A DNA stretch of 64,000 nt, taken from NCBI RefSeq assembly GCF_016881405.1, contig NZ_WOFE01000001.1, positions 186,001 to 250,000 of the forward strand, read 5' to 3'. Source of the DNA: Deefgea chitinilytica (lineage in GTDB: Bacteria > Pseudomonadota > Gammaproteobacteria > Burkholderiales > Chitinibacteraceae). Shown one piece after another: positions 28,180-37,824 of the stretch (within the stretch, counting starts at the first letter, position 1; the number at the start of each line of letters is the position of its first letter). The notes under the pieces are model-generated. The model made no database searches, was not told the DNA's origin, and saw nothing but the letters and a program-made list of their open reading frames with translations. The position numbers and the translations under genes are program-made.

Positions 28180-28526
28180 TTCGATATATCCTCAAGTGAA
28201 TGTGCTTGCTATGCCGGGATCTGTGTCTCGGTGCAAGTAAATTATCACCGCTGTATGTGTGACACTAGCGACTACAAAATTGCCTATGCTTTGGGCATAT
28301 GTTGTTGAATTTATTGAGCTACATCAATTTTTCTGTTGATTTGCCTGTTACAAATAGTCACGGGCGAGCGCTTAAAAATACGCTGCAATACCCATTTCAT
28401 CAGGCGTATGCTGTGTAACGCCCTAATAGGGGTAATCGGTAGAACGCGATAAAATGAAATGATTTATTACAATTTCCGAAGCATGCTTACGATATAGTCG
28501 GGTTAATTCATGGAGAATAGCGACAG
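28180..28526. promoter_or_regulatory. Divergent intergenic region between importer and sensor operons
   Basis: 347 bases without a gene, holding the promoters for both divergent operons. The ribosome site of the importer (GAGGA) lies at its left edge and GGAG at 28512-28515 serves the plus-strand gene. A GATAAT-like -10 for the minus operon is possible at 28241-28246, but no good -35 accompanies it. An imperfect inverted repeat (GCCTATGC...GGGCATA, about 28282-28299) may be an operator. I see no tRNA or small gene here. Confidence 0.5.
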
Positions 28527-29792
28527 GTGTTTGAATCAAAAGTAAAAAATCGACAGAGCGTATGGATTGGCTTGATTCTGTTGCTGTTGTCAAACGCACT
28601 ACATGCCAGTGAATCGCTGGATGTATTGCATTGGTGGACGTCGCTCAGCGAGCGGCGTGCGGCTGATTTTTTACGCACTAAATTAGCCGAAGAGAATATC
28701 GAATGGCGTGATGCGGCGATTCCGGGTGGTGCAGGTATTGGTGCAGTCAAAGTACTCAAAAGTCGAGTACTTTCTGGCAATCCGCCTTCGGTCGCCCAGT
28801 TGATTGGCCCTGCCGTCAGTGAATGGGCTGAGTTAGGCTTGATTTTGGAATTAGACAATGCAGCGGGCCGCTGGCAAAGCCAAATGTTTCCAACAGTGTG
28901 GCAACTGGTGACGCATCGGCAGCATACAGTGGCCGTGCCATTGGGGATTCATCGCATTAACACTTTGTTTTATAACAAAAAAGTTTTTGATCGAATGGGC
29001 TTGGCACCACCGAGTAATTTTACTGAATTTAAGCGTATAGCGTTGCAATTGCAGGCGGCGGGAATTACGCCGTTGGCGCAAAGTCATGAAGCCTGGCAAG
29101 TGGCAACACTATTTGAAACGCTGGTGCTGGCTGAATCGGATGTGAAATTTTATCGCGATTTATTTGTGGCTCGTAATCCGCAAGCGTACTTAGACCCACG
29201 GTTTGCGCAAGCGTTAACACGTTTGCGGCAATTACGTAGTTACACCGTTAAAACGGGGCCAGAGTTATCTTGGACCGATGTCTCTCGGCAATTTGCCAGT
29301 GGCAATGCGGCGATGGTGATTATGGGGGATTGGATGAAAGGTGAGTTAGCTGCGCAAGGCTTGAGCGTTGATGTCGACTTTGCGTGTGCCACCGTACCGA
29401 ATACGGATAATACCCATTTATATAGTATTGATACGATGGTGATGTTTGCAGGGGATTACAGTCGGCAGTTAAATCAAGAGCGCTTTGCACAAATTATTGT
29501 CTCGCCTACTGCGCAACTGGGCTATAGCAAATTAAAAGGCTCGGTGCCAGTGCGCAAAGATGTCGACATCGCAAGCTTAGACAGCTGTGGTCGGAATTCG
29601 TGGCGGACTTTTGCCCGTGGTGCAACTTATCAGGCGCCAAGTTTGGTGCACCGAATGGCCACGGATGATACTTTTAAAGATGCGATTGTGAAACAGATTC
29701 AAGTATTTTACTTAGATGAAAAGATTTCAGTGGCAGAGACGCAGCAGCGCTTAGCTGCGATGGTGCGCGCTTTGAACCGTAAAGAGGATTAA
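28527..29792 (+). CDS. Sugar-binding protein linked to two-component system
   Basis: 421-residue family 1 solute-binding protein with a signal peptide (GLILLLLSNALHA) and a mature start ESLDVLHWWTS. The WWTS and GGAG segments, and FYNKKVFDRMGL, resemble Pseudomonas-type glucose/mannose binding proteins. A GTG start at 28527 is the best available and has only a weak site upstream. It is 3 bases from the response regulator gene and has no permease of its own nearby in this operon. It may either feed the divergent importer or act as a periplasmic ligand sensor for the histidine kinase; the operon position favours sensing. Confidence 0.87.
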   Translation: MFESKVKNRQSVWIGLILLLLSNALHASESLDVLHWWTSLSERRAADFLRTKLAEENIEWRDAAIPGGAGIGAVKVLKSRVLSGNPPSVAQLIGPAVSEWAELGLILELDNAAGRWQSQMFPTVWQLVTHRQHTVAVPLGIHRINTLFYNKKVFDRMGLAPPSNFTEFKRIALQLQAAGITPLAQSHEAWQVATLFETLVLAESDVKFYRDLFVARNPQAYLDPRFAQALTRLRQLRSYTVKTGPELSWTDVSRQFASGNAAMVIMGDWMKGELAAQGLSVDVDFACATVPNTDNTHLYSIDTMVMFAGDYSRQLNQERFAQIIVSPTAQLGYSKLKGSVPVRKDVDIASLDSCGRNSWRTFARGATYQAPSLVHRMATDDTFKDAIVKQIQVFYLDEKISVAETQQRLAAMVRALNRKED

Positions 29793-29795
29793 TGA

Positions 29796-30512
29796 ATGAG
29801 CCGGAAAATATTGGTTGTTGATGATGACTTAAAAACGCGCACCTTGCTGAAGGCCTACCTAGAGCGCAATCAATACGATGTGCGCTTAGCGCCGGATGGC
29901 GAAACTTTTTTAAGTGAGTTTGAGCGCTATAAAGATGAACTCAGCTTGGTGATTTTGGACGTGATGCTGCCCGACACCGACGGCTTTGCGCTGTGCCAAA
30001 CGGTACGTAAAAATAGCAATGTGCCGATTGTGATGTTGACTGCCAGCTCTGATGAAACGGACCGCATTGTAGGGCTAGAACTGGGTGCCGATGATTACAT
30101 TGCTAAACCGTATAATCCACGCGAATTGTTAGCACGAATTAAAGCAATTCATCGTCGCACTGGCATCGACGGCACCGCATCGGGCGGCCGTTATTATCGA
30201 TTTGTTGGTTTTACCTTAGATACGGTTGAGCGTGTGTTAATTTCTCCCGATGGCGAAGTCGTGAAACTGACGGGTTTGGATTTCCAGCTACTCAAAATGT
30301 TCTTGGAGCATCCAGGGCAAATTTTGGATCGTAGCCAGTTGGCTGAAGAGACGCGCGGTCGCGATGCTGGTCCGCTTGATCGTTCACTGGATGTGCAGGT
30401 GAGTCGTCTACGACAACGTTTGGAAGACGACGGCAAGCATCCAAATTTAATCAAAACCGTACGCGGTGCGGGCTATGTACTGTCTGCTGAGGTAACGATT
30501 AGCCATGTTTAA
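29796..30512 (+). CDS. OmpR-family response regulator
   Basis: 238 residues: a receiver domain with DDD near the start, phospho-acceptor Asp55 in VILDVMLPD, Thr in MLTAS and Lys in IAKPYN, then an OmpR/PhoB winged helix (LTGLDFQLLKMFLEHPG, LDVQVSRLRQRLEDD, TVRGAGYVL). AAAGAGG lies 8 bases before the ATG. It overlaps the kinase gene by 8 bases, so the two form a pair. The divergent importer operon is the most likely target, by analogy with GltR-type glucose regulators. Confidence 0.95.
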   Translation: MSRKILVVDDDLKTRTLLKAYLERNQYDVRLAPDGETFLSEFERYKDELSLVILDVMLPDTDGFALCQTVRKNSNVPIVMLTASSDETDRIVGLELGADDYIAKPYNPRELLARIKAIHRRTGIDGTASGGRYYRFVGFTLDTVERVLISPDGEVVKLTGLDFQLLKMFLEHPGQILDRSQLAEETRGRDAGPLDRSLDVQVSRLRQRLEDDGKHPNLIKTVRGAGYVLSAEVTISHV

Positions 30513-32010
30513 TGCAGTATGGCAATCGATTCGCTTATTCGGCCAGCGTGCACGTGCAATGAGCACGCCGCATTGGCTAGAGCGGATTTTGCCATCGCGG
30601 TTATTGTCTCGCTTGCTGTGGGTGATGACGATTGGTGTACTGACTTCGCAATTGATTGGTAATGCGATTTGGGCCAACTATCTACAGAATAAATCAGAGC
30701 AAGAAGTCTCGGCAGCCGCCGATCACATCGCGCGCGGTGCGGTGAGTGCGGTGGAATACTTTCAAAGCTTGCCACCGAATTATCGGCCCTTGGTCATTCA
30801 GCAATTGCGTGAAATGGGCGGCACACGATTTTTTGTTAATGTCAACGATAGCCCTGTTGGTATTAAGGGTATCTCATCAAACCCATTGCCTGATAAGGTC
30901 TTTACAGTAATACGTCATGTTTTTGAGCAGGAGCTACCCCGTTTAGGTAGCGTAAAAATTGATTTTGCTTGGCCCAATGAGTTGGTGGTGGCTAGTGATG
31001 GCATGACCGTGGCGCAATTGCCTGATCACTGGGTCAAAAACACCTTATTGATGGAAGCGCGTCCGGCACCGGTTTTGGTTATTCAAACCGAAATAGAGCC
31101 TGGTCATTGGCTGTATCTTGCCACGCTGATGCCAGATCCGTATTTTTTGGATAATAGTAATCCGATGCCGCCCGAGCGCTGGCTGTTGCAATTTGCGACC
31201 TTAATTACTGTGATGTTGCTGAGCTGGGTGGTGGTGCGCTGGATTACTCGGCCATTGGCCGCGCTGTCTGAAGCGGCCGAAGCATTTGGCAAAGGGGAGT
31301 CACCGCATTTGCCCGCCGAAGGGAGCGAGGAATTTATTCGTACCGCTAATGCGTTTGGTGCGATGCGGGAACGAATCCAGCGCTATTTGGAAGACCGTGA
31401 AAAGTTGTTCACCGCGATTTCGCATGATTTACGCACGCCGATTACGCGCTTAAAGCTGCGTACCGAAATGCTCGACGACGAAGATTTACGGCTAGAGTTT
31501 CATGAAGACCTCGATGAACTCGATATGATGGTCAAAGGCGCACTGCAAAGCGTGAAAGACAGCGATATTCATGAAAATCGCACGCGCATCAGGCTCGATG
31601 CGATGATAGGGCGGATGGTCAAAGACGCTAAAATGGCCGGCCATGCCATTGCGTTTAGCCGCTGTGGCTTATGGGTCATGGCCAAGCCCTTAGCGCTGAA
31701 ACGTGCGCTCAGCAATTTGATTGATAATGCTTTGTTCTACGGGCAGCAAGTCCAGATTTCAGTGTTGGAAGGCGTCGGCAAAGTGGTGATTATTGTGCGC
31801 GATCACGGCCCTGGTGTTCCCGAAGATGCGCTCTCGACCTTGTTCGATCCTTATGTTCGCTTAGAGCATGGGCGCCATAGCAATAGCCACGGTCATGGAC
31901 TGGGCTTGGGGATTGCGCGAAATATTATTCAGGCGCATGGCGGCGAATTGGTATTAAGCAATCATCCCGATGGTGGCTTGCAGGCGATGATTACGCTGCC
32001 GAGAGATTAG
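30505..32010 (+). CDS. EnvZ-type membrane sensor histidine kinase
   Basis: 501 residues with two membrane helices (about 35-60 and 228-248), a periplasmic domain of roughly 165 residues, a HAMP linker starting RWITRPLAALSEAAEAF, and a kinase core: ISHDLRTPITRL with His307, N box LSNLIDNALFYG, DHGPGVPE and GHGLGLGIA. It should phosphorylate Asp55 of the regulator it overlaps. The periplasmic domain could read the binding protein encoded two genes upstream. The operon order binding protein, regulator, kinase supports that view. Confidence 0.95.
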   Translation: MFNAVWQSIRLFGQRARAMSTPHWLERILPSRLLSRLLWVMTIGVLTSQLIGNAIWANYLQNKSEQEVSAAADHIARGAVSAVEYFQSLPPNYRPLVIQQLREMGGTRFFVNVNDSPVGIKGISSNPLPDKVFTVIRHVFEQELPRLGSVKIDFAWPNELVVASDGMTVAQLPDHWVKNTLLMEARPAPVLVIQTEIEPGHWLYLATLMPDPYFLDNSNPMPPERWLLQFATLITVMLLSWVVVRWITRPLAALSEAAEAFGKGESPHLPAEGSEEFIRTANAFGAMRERIQRYLEDREKLFTAISHDLRTPITRLKLRTEMLDDEDLRLEFHEDLDELDMMVKGALQSVKDSDIHENRTRIRLDAMIGRMVKDAKMAGHAIAFSRCGLWVMAKPLALKRALSNLIDNALFYGQQVQISVLEGVGKVVIIVRDHGPGVPEDALSTLFDPYVRLEHGRHSNSHGHGLGLGIARNIIQAHGGELVLSNHPDGGLQAMITLPRD

Positions 32011-32085
32011 CAAAATCCATTAGCTCTACTTAGGGCAACTTCCAGTACAATCCTAGCCTTGCTGATCTTTAATTGAGCGCCTGCC

Positions 32086-32868
32086 TTGCTTGAATTTTCA
32101 CACCCCATTGATTTGAACGCACTCCGTATTGCTTTTGCCGAGCAAGGTGTCGTCGTGCTGCGCGCATTTGCGTCTGCTGAACAAGTGAATGCCATTCGCG
32201 ATTGCGCAATGCAATGTTTGCAAGCGCGTGAAGCGCCATTTGAGTTGGAAGCGAGTTTGGCCTATCCGGGCGCGCCAGCGTCAACTGAGGCGCAAGGGGG
32301 ACAAACGATCAGGCGTTTACGCGGCATGGTGGCACGCTCACCGATTTTTATGGAGTGGGCAACCGATGCTGCTCTGAGCAAATTGATGCGTGCTTTATTG
32401 TCGAGCGATAGCGTGACGTTGACGCAAGTGCATCACAATAGCTTAATGACTAAACAACCGAGTTTTAGTAGCGATACCTTGTGGCATCGTGATTTGCGCT
32501 ATTGGCGTTTTACTCGGCCCGAGCTCGTGTCATGCTGGCTCGCCTTGGGGGTAGAAAGTCCTGAAAATGGTGGATTGGGCTTTATTCCGCATTCGCACAT
32601 GGCGCAATTGCCGGAAGACGCATTTGATGAGCGCGAATTCTTGCTGGCAACGCATCCCGAGGCAGTACCGTGGGTTAGTCAAGCCGAGTTTCCTACTTTG
32701 GCCGCCGGTGATGTGGTGCTGTTTGACGCCCGTACCTTTCATGCCGCCAGTCGAAATAAAACCAATGCCACCAAATATTCACTGGTGATGAGCTACCATG
32801 CCAGTGACAACTTGCCTTTAGCTCATAGCCGTTCTGCCGCGCAAGCGGGTATTGTTTGCGAAAAATAA
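32086..32868 (+). CDS. Phytanoyl-CoA dioxygenase (PhyH) family protein
   Basis: 260-residue Fe(II)/2-oxoglutarate oxygenase family protein. The metal-binding His-x-Asp is in LWHRDLRYWRF and the distal His in FDARTFHAASRNKT, followed by an Arg that would hold 2-oxoglutarate. The substrate is unknown. No ATG is available: a stop at 32074-32076 precedes the TTG at 32086, so a TTG start is proposed with no strong ribosome site. It sits 75 bases after the kinase gene and may be transcribed separately. Confidence 0.78.
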   Translation: MLEFSHPIDLNALRIAFAEQGVVVLRAFASAEQVNAIRDCAMQCLQAREAPFELEASLAYPGAPASTEAQGGQTIRRLRGMVARSPIFMEWATDAALSKLMRALLSSDSVTLTQVHHNSLMTKQPSFSSDTLWHRDLRYWRFTRPELVSCWLALGVESPENGGLGFIPHSHMAQLPEDAFDEREFLLATHPEAVPWVSQAEFPTLAAGDVVLFDARTFHAASRNKTNATKYSLVMSYHASDNLPLAHSRSAAQAGIVCEK

Positions 32869-32946
32869 GGTCTAGCGGTGTTGCGTTGTCATTTTTTGTT
32901 TTGATTAAATCTGGAAAATTGTTAATCACCTCAAGGAGCTCATGCG

Positions 32947-33183
32947 ATGCCGATTAGTCCTGAATTATTTGCCTCATTGATTGAGAAAATTCAAAGTTTA
33001 GAGCCGCTGGCTGCGTATCAAGGTGCAGAGCAGTTGGACAAAATGAAGCATGAAATGACCGACGAGCAGCGTCTGCATTACGATACTGTTTTGGGCGATG
33101 CAAGCCGCAAGCGCAAAGAAATCGCCAAAGCGCAAGCCGACGCCGAGGCCGTACAAGATGCTTGGGATCAGGATGAGAATTGA
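32947..33183 (+). CDS. Small acidic protein of unknown function
   Basis: 78 residues, highly helical and charged, with no cysteine or membrane segment. AAGGAG at 32933-32938 lies 8 bases before the ATG, which supports translation. The C terminus (AKAQADAEAVQDAWDQDEN) is strongly acidic. I do not recognise a family. It lies alone between the dioxygenase and a convergent transglycosylase gene. Confidence 0.6.
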   Translation: MPISPELFASLIEKIQSLEPLAAYQGAEQLDKMKHEMTDEQRLHYDTVLGDASRKRKEIAKAQADAEAVQDAWDQDEN

Positions 33184-33232
33184 GTAGGTATCTTGATTTG
33201 GTCATTTAAAATCAATGACTATATCCATATAC

Positions 33233-34096
33233 CTACGGGTTTTTTTTCTTTGTTGCTTGCTGTTCTGGAAAAACATTGATATCGCGATAGCGGTCGCCCT
33301 CGGTTTGATGAACTGCATAGGGATACAACGCCATCACGCGTTTTACGTACTGTCGCGTTTCCGGATAGGGTGGAATGCCGCGATAACGATCGACTTTACC
33401 TTCCCCTGCGTTATAACTCGCCGCCACCAGCGCAACATTGCCTTGGTAACGATCAAGTAACCAGCGTAGATAGCGTACGCCACCTTTGACATTCTGACTC
33501 ACATTAAATACGTCCTTAACATTAAATCGCTCGGCGGTATCGGGGATCAGTTGCATCACTCCCATCGCTGATTTGGGCGACACGGCAGTGGCGTTGAGCC
33601 CTGATTCTACTTTGGCAATTGTCAATGCAAAGTGAGGATCGACGCCGTGCCAACTGGCAACCTTGCTGATAATTTTGGCGACCATTTTTTGATTCGCATT
33701 CATTAACTTGATGTCAGGCGGCGGGGGAAGCTGCGCGCGAGCTGGATCGGTGTTCGATTCCACGCAGGCCGGTAAACGATGGGCACTGATGCGAATCGTT
33801 TCGAGCATTTTCTGGGCTTCATAATGACCTTGTTCGGCCGCAACTGAAAACAAAGTTGCCGCTGCTACTCGATCTTCTGGAACTCCCAAGCCAAATGCAT
33901 ACAGCATCGCTAGGCGATATTGCGCCTCGGTAACGCCCTGTCTGGCGGCTTGGCAATACAACACCGCCGCCGTCCATGGATTATGAGCTTCTTGTTTGGC
34001 GGCATTAGCCAACTGCGTCGGCCATTGTGCGGCGTAATCTGGGCTAATTGCTGTGGTTGAGAGCGTGAGAGTGGCACTGAACAGCATCGTCAGCAT
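33233..34096 (-). CDS. Lytic transglycosylase with Sel1-like repeats
   Basis: 287-residue envelope enzyme that cleaves peptidoglycan. A short hydrophobic N terminus (MLTMLFSATLTLSTTAIS) is the likely signal peptide. Residues about 40-105 hold Sel1-like repeats (AQYRLAMLYAFGLGVPED, AATLFSVAAEQGHYEAQ). Residues about 135-265 are the SLT domain with the catalytic Glu in AKVESGLNATAVSPKSAMG and the MQLIP and AASYNAGEG motifs. AGGAAA lies six bases before ATG 34096. Fused Sel1-SLT proteins are known in betaproteobacteria and may act with a secretion or pilus system. Confidence 0.9.
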   Translation of the reverse strand: MLTMLFSATLTLSTTAISPDYAAQWPTQLANAAKQEAHNPWTAAVLYCQAARQGVTEAQYRLAMLYAFGLGVPEDRVAAATLFSVAAEQGHYEAQKMLETIRISAHRLPACVESNTDPARAQLPPPPDIKLMNANQKMVAKIISKVASWHGVDPHFALTIAKVESGLNATAVSPKSAMGVMQLIPDTAERFNVKDVFNVSQNVKGGVRYLRWLLDRYQGNVALVAASYNAGEGKVDRYRGIPPYPETRQYVKRVMALYPYAVHQTEGDRYRDINVFPEQQATKKKNP

Positions 34097-34186
34097 GGCG
34101 CTTTTCCTAATGGCTAAACAGCCATTTTCAGCATAGGCTCAATTGGATAAAGCAGACAATTCGCCTGATTAAAGGCAGGAGCTTGA

Positions 34187-35248
34187 ATGACAGTGCATGT
34201 TCGACTGATGCCTACACTGCACCAGATGCAGATTGGGATTTTGGCCTTGTCGGCCCCCGAGCGAATCAATGCGCAAAACTTGAGTATGGTGCGGCAAATG
34301 ACGCAGGCTTTGTTGCAATGGCAGGCGCAGGATGATGTCGTTGCGGTGGTATTGATTGGCGCTGGCGAGCGCGGCTTTTGCGCAGGTGGCGATCTAAAAG
34401 CGCTGTATGAAGCGATGATGCAGCCAGAGCAAATCGCGCAAGGCGATGCTTTTTTTGCCGAAGAATACGCGCTGTGCCAAATGATTCGTGATTACAAGAA
34501 ACCGGTACTCGCGTGGGGGCATGGCATCGTGATGGGGGGCGGTTGGGGCTTATTTGCCGCTGCGAGTCATCGGGTTGTCACAGAGTCGAGCAAATTGGCG
34601 ATGCCAGAAACCGCAATTGGCCTGTTTCCAGATGTGGCGGCGAGTCGTTGGTTGCCCGAATTGGCGGGCTACGGGCAATTTTTAGCGCTGTCTGGTGCGG
34701 CGATCAATGCGGCCGATGCGCTACTGACGGGCGCAGCGCAATGGGCCTTGCCCGATGCTAAGCGGCATAGTGTGCTCGCAGAATTGGCGGGGCTACCTTG
34801 GCAAGGTGACGTTAGCGATGCGGCCTTGTTGGATGATTTTTTGTCGCAGCAGATCTCCCCGTCACTGGCTGCGCCGCATTTGACGGCGCATCATGATGCC
34901 CTGCAAGATCGTGATGGAATTGAGGTTTCACAGCGCTGTGTTGAATTACGAAACTTCTCTCAATCGGCTGACCCTTGGTTGGCGCATGCTGTAGAACGCA
35001 TTTATAAAGCATCACCGACTTCACTTTGGCTAGCGTCGACTTTGCAGCAGCGCTGCAAAACATTGAGTTTTCCTGCAACAGTACAATTAGAAACGCAAGT
35101 TAGCGCGGCATGTTTGCGTTATGGTGATTTTAGCGCTGGCATTTATGCGACGCTGATTGATCGCAGCAGCAAGCCGCGTTGGCAACAGACTGACCTCATG
35201 CAATTGGATCAGATGCAGTTGGCTGAGGCTTTCCCGATGCTTTTTTAA
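34187..35248 (+). CDS. Enoyl-CoA hydratase/isomerase family, 3-hydroxyisobutyryl-CoA hydrolase-like
   Basis: 353 residues, longer than a simple enoyl-CoA hydratase and matching the HIBCH-type subgroup. The oxyanion-hole and acyl-CoA motifs are GERGFCAGGDLKALYE and GIVMGGGWGLFAAASHR, followed by MPETAIGLFPDVAAS, the hallmark of 3-hydroxyisobutyryl-CoA hydrolases in valine breakdown. No other valine gene is adjacent, so the pathway is inferred from the family alone. A GGAG motif lies upstream of the ATG. Confidence 0.85.
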   Translation: MTVHVRLMPTLHQMQIGILALSAPERINAQNLSMVRQMTQALLQWQAQDDVVAVVLIGAGERGFCAGGDLKALYEAMMQPEQIAQGDAFFAEEYALCQMIRDYKKPVLAWGHGIVMGGGWGLFAAASHRVVTESSKLAMPETAIGLFPDVAASRWLPELAGYGQFLALSGAAINAADALLTGAAQWALPDAKRHSVLAELAGLPWQGDVSDAALLDDFLSQQISPSLAAPHLTAHHDALQDRDGIEVSQRCVELRNFSQSADPWLAHAVERIYKASPTSLWLASTLQQRCKTLSFPATVQLETQVSAACLRYGDFSAGIYATLIDRSSKPRWQQTDLMQLDQMQLAEAFPMLF

Positions 35249-35338
35249 CTGAATTTAATTGAAAGCAGGAAACTTTTTTGCTTTGATACTCTCATAGCTG
35301 GTGATACAGTACCACCACGAATCAGACAAGGGAGGTTC

Positions 35339-36040
35339 ATGATGCAATCGTTTAATCAATTTAATCAAAATGCGACGATGTATAACAGCGACGCATTAGC
35401 TGCAGAACGTAATCAAGTTCTACGTAATACCTATTTCTTATTGGCATTGACGATGTTGCCAACGGCAGCAGGCGCATTGCTAGGTATGTCGCTCAATTTC
35501 CGCGTCAGCGGTTTCATGGGCTTTGGCTTGTTTATGTTGGTGAGTTTTGCTGCGTTTTACGCGATTGAAAAAACCAAAGAAAGCAGCGCAGGTGTGTTTT
35601 TGCTGTTGGGTTACACTGGCTTTATGGGCTTGTGGCTCAGCCAAATCTTGCAATCAGCGATGAAGTTTAGCAATGGCGCAGAAATGATCGGCATGGCTGC
35701 GATTGGCACTGCGGCGATTTTCTTTACGCTAGCGACCATCGCAACGGTAACCAAAAAAGACTTTTCCTTTATGGGTAAATTCTTATTTATCGGTTTGGTG
35801 ATTGCATTATTGGCGGCAGTTGCGAATATTTTCTTTGCAATTCCTGCTTTGTCATTGGCTATTTCCGCTGTCGTATTGATGATCTGTTCGGCTTACGTTT
35901 TGTATGATGTGAGCCGTATCGTCAACGGTGGTGAAACCAATTACATCAGCGCGACGTTGAGTCTTTATCTTAATATTTACAACATCTTCGTTAGCTTGTT
36001 GAACATCATTATGGCCTTTACCGGCAATAGCCGCGACTAA
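35339..36040 (+). CDS. Bax inhibitor-1 / YccA family membrane protein
   Basis: About 233 residues with seven hydrophobic segments and the family pattern of BI-1/YccA (TYFLLALTMLPTAAGALLG near the start, YVLYDVSRIVNGGETNYI near the end). Bacterial members are inner-membrane proteins; YccA binds the FtsH protease and others affect calcium flux. GGGAGG lies close to two adjacent ATG codons (35339, 35342); the second gives better spacing. A strong hairpin follows the stop. Confidence 0.92.
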   Translation: MMQSFNQFNQNATMYNSDALAAERNQVLRNTYFLLALTMLPTAAGALLGMSLNFRVSGFMGFGLFMLVSFAAFYAIEKTKESSAGVFLLLGYTGFMGLWLSQILQSAMKFSNGAEMIGMAAIGTAAIFFTLATIATVTKKDFSFMGKFLFIGLVIALLAAVANIFFAIPALSLAISAVVLMICSAYVLYDVSRIVNGGETNYISATLSLYLNIYNIFVSLLNIIMAFTGNSRD

Positions 36041-36066
36041 GCTGTTGATCACTAGCTGCAAATGCT

Positions 36067-36096
36067 AAAACGCCACCGATTGCGGTGGCGTTTTTT
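36067..36096. terminator. Bidirectional terminator between BI-1 and T1SS exporter genes
   Basis: Stem CGCCACCG (36071-36078) with CGGTGGCG (36083-36090), 4-base loop, flanked by AAAA on the left and six T residues on the right. It can serve the plus-strand BI-1 gene and the minus-strand exporter gene. Confidence 0.92.
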
Positions 36097-36120
36097 ATTT
36101 CTTTATTTTAAGCATTAGAT

Positions 36121-37824
36121 TCAAACTTGTTTTGGTGTGCTTTGTTCACGCAGTTTTTCTAACACTTTATTTGTAGGGCCAAACATTTGTAATTGCCCCT
36201 CTTTGATTAACAATGTTTTGTCAGCCACTGCTAATGAGGCAGGGCGATGTGTGATAAGGACAATCGTACTTCCAGCCTGCTTGGCAGCAAGAACCGCTTT
36301 GAGTAACGCTTGTTCACCTTCATCATCAAGATTAGAGTTTGGTTCGTCGAGAATAATTAAACTAGGTTGCTTGTAAAGCGCCCTTGCTAACGCGACGCGT
36401 TGCCGTTGTCCACCGGATAAATTACTACCAGCTTCGCCAATGACGGTGTCGTAGCCTTTCGGTAGCCGCAGAATAAGTTCATGTACCCCAGCCGCTTTGG
36501 CCGCTTCAATCACCGCTTCTGGGTTCACTTCACCAAATCGCGCGATATTGTCACTGATACTTCCTACAAAGAGTTCGATGTCTTGTGGTAAATAGCCAAT
36601 GTATTGACCCAGCTCCGCTTTATTCCACACATAAACATCAGCCCCATCGAGCCTCACTTTTCCTTGCTGGCATGGCCAAATACCTGCCATCACTTTCGCT
36701 AAACTAGTCTTTCCTGAACCACTCGGGCCGATAACAGCGAGAACTTCACCCGGAGATAAATTAAAACTGAGGTTTCGAATAACTTGGTGCTGTCCGCCAG
36801 GCGGCGTCACAAATGCGCCTTCTACACTTAATGTACCTTGTGGGCGACCAATTGGCATACCGACTTCGCGAGGAGGGTATTGCTTGAGCATTTCATCTAG
36901 GCGTTCAAAAGCACTTCGCGCGGTTAGCCAGCTTTTCCAGCTGCCAATTACCTGTTCAATCGGCGCTAAAGCACGACCAACCAAGATAGAAGCTGCGATC
37001 ATCACGCCGCCAGTGGCTTTGCCCTCTAAAACTAAATACGCGCCAACACATAGCGTAAGAGACTGTAGAAAGATTCGAATAAACTTAGTAAAGCAGCTAA
37101 TCAGCGCTGATTTATCAGAAGCTTTTGCTTGGTGGGTGATCGCTTTCTGCTGAATCCCTAGCCAACGTGCTTGTAAAGAAGGCAGCATGCCAAGCGCATG
37201 AATCACCTCTGGATTTCGTAAATTTGTATTGGCGTATTGCGCCGCTTGTTGATTACTTTGATTCGCGTCATTGAGATGGCCATGAGTGAGTTTTTCATTT
37301 AGCCACGCTAAACCAAAAAGAACAGCGCCGCCAATAATGCATAACCAAGCGAGAGAGGGATCGATAATCCATAGCACGATTAAATAAATCGGAATCCATG
37401 GAATGTCTAGAAAAGTAACTAATCCTGGTCCAGTTAGGAATTGTCTTAAGCTCGTTAAGTCACCTAATGCAAAGCTTGGGTTGATGCTGCCACTACTTAA
37501 ATTGCGTTCAAAACTCGCTGTAAATACGCGCTCTGCTAAATCGGCATCAAATTCTTCACTGATGCGAACTAAAGTCATCGATCGAAACATTTCTAGTAGG
37601 CTGTTTAGAAAATAGAGTCCAGCAACGAGTAATGTAAGCAAAAGCAAAGTGGTTTCGTTACGGCTGTTCAGGACGCGATCATAGACTTGCATCATGTAAA
37701 GCGAAGGACTCAACATCAGCAAGTGAATAAAAAAGCCAAAAACACCTAAAACGGCAAATTTTCTTTTGTGTTTTGCAATGTAAGGCCAGATATTGCTATG
37801 CGGTTTAAGGGCCGAAAATTTCAT
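36121..37824 (-). CDS. Type I secretion ABC transporter, PrtD/RsaD type
   Basis: 567-residue inner-membrane exporter with a six-helix membrane domain (HLLMLSPSLYMMQVYDRVLNS near the start) and a nucleotide-binding domain: Walker A GPSGSGKTS, signature LSGGQRQRVALARAL, Walker B LIILDEPNSNLD, switch ITHRPAS. It lacks the N-terminal C39-like domain of HlyB, placing it in the PrtD/AprD/RsaD group that exports RTX proteases, lipases and S-layer proteins. It is divergent from the large RTX gene, its probable substrate; the adaptor and outer-membrane channel lie beyond that gene. Confidence 0.93.
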   Translation of the reverse strand: MKFSALKPHSNIWPYIAKHKRKFAVLGVFGFFIHLLMLSPSLYMMQVYDRVLNSRNETTLLLLTLLVAGLYFLNSLLEMFRSMTLVRISEEFDADLAERVFTASFERNLSSGSINPSFALGDLTSLRQFLTGPGLVTFLDIPWIPIYLIVLWIIDPSLAWLCIIGGAVLFGLAWLNEKLTHGHLNDANQSNQQAAQYANTNLRNPEVIHALGMLPSLQARWLGIQQKAITHQAKASDKSALISCFTKFIRIFLQSLTLCVGAYLVLEGKATGGVMIAASILVGRALAPIEQVIGSWKSWLTARSAFERLDEMLKQYPPREVGMPIGRPQGTLSVEGAFVTPPGGQHQVIRNLSFNLSPGEVLAVIGPSGSGKTSLAKVMAGIWPCQQGKVRLDGADVYVWNKAELGQYIGYLPQDIELFVGSISDNIARFGEVNPEAVIEAAKAAGVHELILRLPKGYDTVIGEAGSNLSGGQRQRVALARALYKQPSLIILDEPNSNLDDEGEQALLKAVLAAKQAGSTIVLITHRPASLAVADKTLLIKEGQLQMFGPTNKVLEKLREQSTPKQV

